64,000 nt of DNA from Adenanthera pavonina (lineage: Eukaryota; Streptophyta; Magnoliopsida; Fabales; Fabaceae). Under the pieces are notes generated by a model. It did not search any database. It was given only the letters and a program-made list of their open reading frames with translations, and was not told the origin of the DNA. Each line of letters begins with the position of its first letter. Within the stretch, counting starts at the first letter, position 1. The stretch lies in NCBI GenBank assembly GCA_026686845.1, contig JAIVEN010000020.1:8769501-8833500 (forward strand), in the 5' to 3' direction. A program made the position numbers and the translations under genes. This document shows positions 60,181 to 64,000 of the stretch, one piece after another.

Positions 60181-61280
60181 TTAATTCGAGCCTGAATGAA
60201 GCTATGTCTTTCCTTTCCTTTCCTTTAAAAAAATATTTTTTAATTTTTGGCGTCTGTTGTTTAAGTAACCAACGTCAAAATTACAATTTCTACTTCGGTT
60301 CCAAATATAACCGACGTGAAAAACTTAATTAATGTAAAATTATTTACAAAATTGCCATGAGTCATATTTTTACGTCCGTTATTACATGACCGACGTTAAA
60401 ATCGGGATGTAGAAATGGGTTTTACCACTAGTGAAATTAAGCAAATAACCTATGGTTGGAAAGCTCTCAATGTCTACTTTCAAATGCAACAATTTTTACT
60501 TCAAAAACAAACGTATTCTGTGAGATATGATTGAAATAATGATAAGAGATCAAAACTAAAAATTCATATCTCACTACTCAACTTTAAATGACCATAGCTT
60601 TTTCATATGACCTTTGTTTTGAGTGAAATAACCTTCTTTGAAAAGCTTATTAAGTCTAGTTTCACATGAAATAAGTTTTACATCAAAATCATATGTATTT
60701 TGAGAGATGTAACAAAAAAACTAATCAAAGGTCAAACTCTAGATTCTTGAAAATCAGATTTGTTTAATCTAACTCATTTAAAACATATGGTAACAAGATT
60801 AAGTAATTTCAAAGATTAATCCTACCTCAAGACCTAAGTGAAAACAAAATATACTCATTGACTAGATCTTCAAATGTTGAGTTTCACTTCCGCTTGATCA
60901 TTTCCTTCTTGGTATGCTCCCTTCTGATCTTCCTTTTTTGGAGCATCATTTCTTTTCTTCTTTCTTGAGTGAGGCATGATATTGATTTCCATTTCTGTAT
61001 TCCAATGCTTACTATTCTTAGTTGGACCAATCTACATTTAATATATTATACTTACAAACCAAGTAGTTAGTCCAGTTTATGTATCCAACTTATATTATTC
61101 ATTGTAAAAGTACAGTGGATATATTTGCACATAACATGATATATATACATTATAACCATAATTAAATACATGCTAATGCATATTTTACTTCTTTAAAGAA
61201 TATATGTCAGATACATATGATGCATTTGTTCCTTATTATTCTATATTTGTCATCATCAAAACTTATACTAAACCTTACAA

Positions 61281-62060
61281 TCTCCCCCTTTTTGATGATG
61301 ACAAATCACTAGTGAAAAATATGCTTAATAAATGATTAACACATAATGTAGATTAATTCAGATAATTCCAGATTAAGCATATGCATATTTTTCATACAAC
61401 TTCTCCCCCTATTTGACATCAACAAAAAGGTTTGAAAAATAATAAGTATCTCTTCTCCCTTTCTTTGTAAGGTTGTACCTGTAAGCATAGATGTCTGGGG
61501 TGTTTCAAGCGCACATAAAAACACAAACTGAAATGTAAATCATCATCAAAACTTATTATACACTGTATGTTTAGACTATGTCTAATTTTTACTGATATCA
61601 ATTTTGAAAATGATTGTTTCCAATGGATAGTGATATTCAAACTAATATTAGTTGTTGCTTGAAAAATATTATGATACCAAATGTTATGATGCTTCTTGTC
61701 AAGATGCTCATGATATCCAAGTATCACAAGGGTATCTCAGATTTGAAGAGTTGTTACCTTATTCCTTTATGATCAAGGAGAGATGTTGAAACATCATTGC
61801 TCCCTTTAGCAGATTAGAGTTAAGCAACAAAACTCTTCATAGTAAAATGAGGTGAGTTAAAGCATAAACAACTTAATTTCAGAAAATGCTCCCCCTCAAC
61901 CTATGCATTTCATAATGATAAAGCCAAGACAGCATAATGCATCAAATATGCATGCTCATTCAATCGGTACATGATATAGGCATTATGATTGAAGTATTTC
62001 TTTCAAAATTAGAAAGATCTTTTAAAAACTTTTACATGAAAATTTACATGCTCCCCCTAA
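61281..62060 (-). other. multiple polypurine tracts of the Sirevirus
   Basis: On the plus strand four CTCCCCCT motifs: 61281-61290 (adjacent to the LTR, the functional-position tract), 61402-61410, 61889-61896 and 62051-62058. On the minus strand these are AGGGGGAG tracts preceding the 3' LTR. Multiple polypurine tracts upstream of the 3' LTR are a described Sirevirus hallmark. Small minus-strand frames here (61336-61727) have no domain. Confidence 0.7.
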
Positions 62061-62894
62061 GCATGAGCATTTATTCAAATATACATGCTTTTTAGATCAT
62101 GGCTTAAATCAAAATCAGTATACAAGGGGAATTTTAAAAAGCACACAAGTTTAGTTATAAAGAAATGAACTTGTGCAAATACTGAACTTTTCAATAAGTA
62201 CTATCATATTCGAATAATTCATCATTTGAACTAGAACTATACTTTATTTTAATAACTTCAAATAACAGCACCAACCAAGCACATATATATATGAATGAAA
62301 ATTTGTTAAACACTTACAAAACAGCTTGGATAATAGCTAATTTCTTCCCTTTTCAGTATGATTCCAATTGAGCACTTCAGATACTTCATTTTTGTGAGGC
62401 TTTCACTATTTAGCCCAGGGAGTACCTGCAAAAGCAGAAGGGAAAATCCTTTTTATTTCTTTGGTACCCTTTTTGACTTGGGTCCACTAAAGGTCAGTTT
62501 GAACATATAGGACCAGAGCTCAATCTTACCCAATTATATATATATAACGCAATAATTGAAAAGGGTAAGGATCAAAGATTACCAAAGATTATTTCCTTGT
62601 TATTCTTGGCTTGTATGCAGTGTAGTATTCCTCATGTCTTCTTTTTGCATACAGGCCAATGCCTCTTGAATTTTTGCTCTTTCTCTTCTCAAGGTAAGTA
62701 GTATGGTTTCCATTTGAGTTGCTTCCTTGAGATGAGTGAGAGAATTGCTTCCAGTGCTTCTCCATGTGATTTACGGTTACCATTTTGGAGTTTTGAGAAG
62801 CTTTCCTTTTCAGCATCCTCTATCTTGCACTAATGTATTCTTTCTTCTTGGCTTAGTTCTGTATACATGAAACACTAGAAGAACATTTTGATAC
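61294..62894 (-). other. non-coding Sirevirus interior (pol deleted)
   Basis: Only 1.6 kb separates the gag zinc knuckle from the 3' LTR. In a complete element about 4 kb of protease, integrase, reverse transcriptase and RNase H lies here. No such motifs (DTGCSRHMTG-type, integrase HHCC, YVDD) are visible. One 75-codon basic frame (62589-62816, Lys/Arg/His-rich) has no recognisable domain and may be residual gag tail. This is an internally deleted, non-autonomous element. Confidence 0.6.
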
Positions 62895-63900
62895 CTACTT
62901 GTTTCTGGGTCCAGGAAGGTTAGTGGTATTCTTTGGAACCCATTTCATGCTTTTACTCAAGCCATTTTTCCTTATGCTGCACAGATAAGCAATATGACCA
63001 TGTTTACCACAATATGTGCATGATGGTGAGCTAAGCATTATATTAGGCACAAAGAATTTCGAAAAGGATTTATTTTTCCCTTTAGACTCACTCCTATAGC
63101 CAGCACCCAACCTGTCAAACTTACAATTCTGTTTGCCAAGTGAAATATTCAACTTATCCTTTTCTTGGGTGAAATTGGCTATTACTCCAGTCAATTCCTC
63201 TTTTTCTTTATTTAATATATCACATGTAACACAAGAGAAAGTGTGGGTTTCACAGATATTTTCTAAATCATTTATTTTCTGTTTAAGTGATTCATTTTCA
63301 GTCTTTTCAAATTACAATTCATTTTCTAAGGAAATCACTTTCTTTTTATTGAGTGCAAGTTCTTTAGCTAATCTAATCAATTCATCATGCATTTCATTGT
63401 AAGCAACTTGCAACTCATCAACAAAGAATTCAGAATTTGATACCTCATCATTCGATAGTGCCATCAAGCATGGATAGGTATCCTCATCATCTTCATCTGA
63501 ACTATTGCCCCAGATTGTAGAGGTATATGCCACTTTAGCTTTTTCACTTTTCTTTTCTCCATATCTTCCTCCTTGCCTCTTTGACTGGTACTTCAGCTTA
63601 TTTGCATGGCAGGAGTGTTTTTGTTCCTGAAGCTCCTTCTTTTTTATTTTGAGAAATTTGCCAAATCTGATGGTCAACTCTTTTAGCTCATCCTCCTCAT
63701 CATCACTGCTGCTATCATCACTTTTATCATCAGTATTATCATCTTCTGAGCTCTGTGATGTAGTAGCTTTGAACACAAGCATTTTTTCTTTGTTTTGCTG
63801 CTCCCACAGAAGGTCTAGTCTCCCTTCATGTTCAGCTCAGTAAGTCTTCCAAACAATGCAGTGACAGATTGATATGATTCTCCTCTTATTTCTTAAATAG
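62895..63900 (-). pseudogene. Sirevirus gag with zinc knuckle, interrupted
   Basis: Minus-strand gag in one main frame from 63782 down to 62895: an acidic Ser/Asp tract (near 63730-63680), IRFGKFLKIKKKE, a second acidic tract with CLMALS, a coiled-coil-like Glu/Lys/Leu segment, then a CCHC zinc knuckle at 62979-63020 (CTYCGKHGHIAYLC). A single TAA at 63312-63314 splits the frame; the same frame continues beyond it. Upstream (63790-63960) the UBN2 end is recognisable (RALPKEWQPKV, SVTALFGRLTE) but frameshifted and with stops, and its N-terminus is outside the window. Not functional as it stands. Confidence 0.8.
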
Positions 63901-64000
63901 CTGTCACTTTTGGTTGCCATTCTTTGGGTAGAGCTCTGAGTATTTTACATACTTGCTATCTTTGTGTATAGCTCTTTCGCAAACCTGCCAGATGATTAAC

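Larger units (their letters stand above)
55106..60433 (-). mobile_element. CACTA element carrying several host-gene fragments
   Basis: 5328 bp between AAA duplications (55103-55105 and 60434-60436). The right terminus, inverted, is CACTAGTGGTAAAACCC; the left is CATTACTGCAAAAATAA (one change in the CACTA core). Subterminal ACGTCGGTT/AACCGACGT motifs crowd both ends (55128-55260; 60250-60400), including the hairpin GTACGTCGGTTC/GAACCGATGTAC. No transposase gene. All recognisable exon pieces lie on the minus strand in the order PFK (two exons), ABCG, an unknown exon, RPF1 and a hydrophilic C-terminal-like exon. It is a non-autonomous, multi-gene-capturing element. Confidence 0.85.
53732..61279 (-). 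mobile_element. 3' LTR of minus-strand Sirevirus, split by a CACTA element
   Basis: The LTR start (minus) is TGTAAGGTTTAG at 61279, next to the polypurine tract. The LTR end is CCTAACA at 53732. Without the CACTA insertion (55106-60433) it would be about 2.2 kb. The 3' half (53732-55105) shares the CACCCCCCTC segment, TATA box, MSA site and palindromic modules with the TGTTG-type LTRs. The 5' half (60434-61279) does not, and instead matches 1-297. The outer edge interrupts the inverted-repeat arm at 53731. Confidence 0.85.

Noticed and set aside
1..64000. CRISPR arrays, operons, tRNA or rRNA genes
   Set aside because: No regularly spaced direct repeats, no tRNA cloverleaf or rRNA core recognised by eye; the sequence is plant nuclear. 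A covariance-model scan was not possible.

Overview
This window is nuclear DNA from a flowering plant, most likely a eudicot. It is very AT-rich. It has GT-AG introns, a plant-specific ankyrin-PGG gene, and layers of plant transposons: Sirevirus-type Ty1/copia, Tat-like Ty3/gypsy, CACTA, Mutator-like and hAT-like MITEs, and a Stowaway-type MITE. No bacterial, organellar or viral-genome architecture is visible. I did not identify the species. No homology search or alignment was run, so family names rest on motifs read by eye.

Layout. 1-4896: a Sirevirus LTR end abutting a Tat-like LTR, then a complete solo Sirevirus LTR (2249-3969, target duplication CAACT) and AT-rich repeats. 4897-8535: the only apparently intact host gene. 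It is on the minus strand, with six exons whose phases all agree, and encodes about 670 residues: a gag-like (UBN2-type) N-terminus, ankyrin repeats and a four-helix PGG membrane domain. 8536-11329: its upstream region plus repeats. 11330-17562 and 46480-53731 are two arms of a very large inverted repeat made of non-coding transposon-derived DNA, separated by about 29 kb.

The spacer holds a copia RNase H remnant (19574-20472), a truncated Sirevirus with LTR, primer-binding site and broken gag (20473-23140), a second solo LTR (26485-28147), a decayed CACTA Ulp1-protease remnant (28919-30331), gypsy LTR pieces (about 30790-35303), several MITEs with readable target duplications, and a 4.9-kb CACTA element (41375-46279, target duplication GAA) carrying host-gene fragments. 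From 53732 to the window end lies a minus-strand Sirevirus. Its 3' LTR is split by another 5.3-kb CACTA element (55106-60433, target duplication AAA) that also carries host-gene fragments. Its gag is interrupted, its pol is missing, and several polypurine tracts are present.

Functionally there is one candidate expressed gene surrounded by nested selfish DNA. The most interesting signals are: (i) a captured retrotransposon-gag-like exon at the head of the ankyrin-PGG gene; (ii) two CACTA elements that each hold exon pieces of several unrelated host genes (kinesin and gyrase A in one; phosphofructokinase, ABCG transporter and RPF1 in the other); (iii) Sirevirus LTR promoters with MYB3R/MSA-type sites just upstream of the TATA box; (iv) arrays of the palindrome AAATTCGAATTT in the LTRs with copy-to-copy CpG decay; and (v) an insertion order that can be read from target duplications and empty sites within the window itself.
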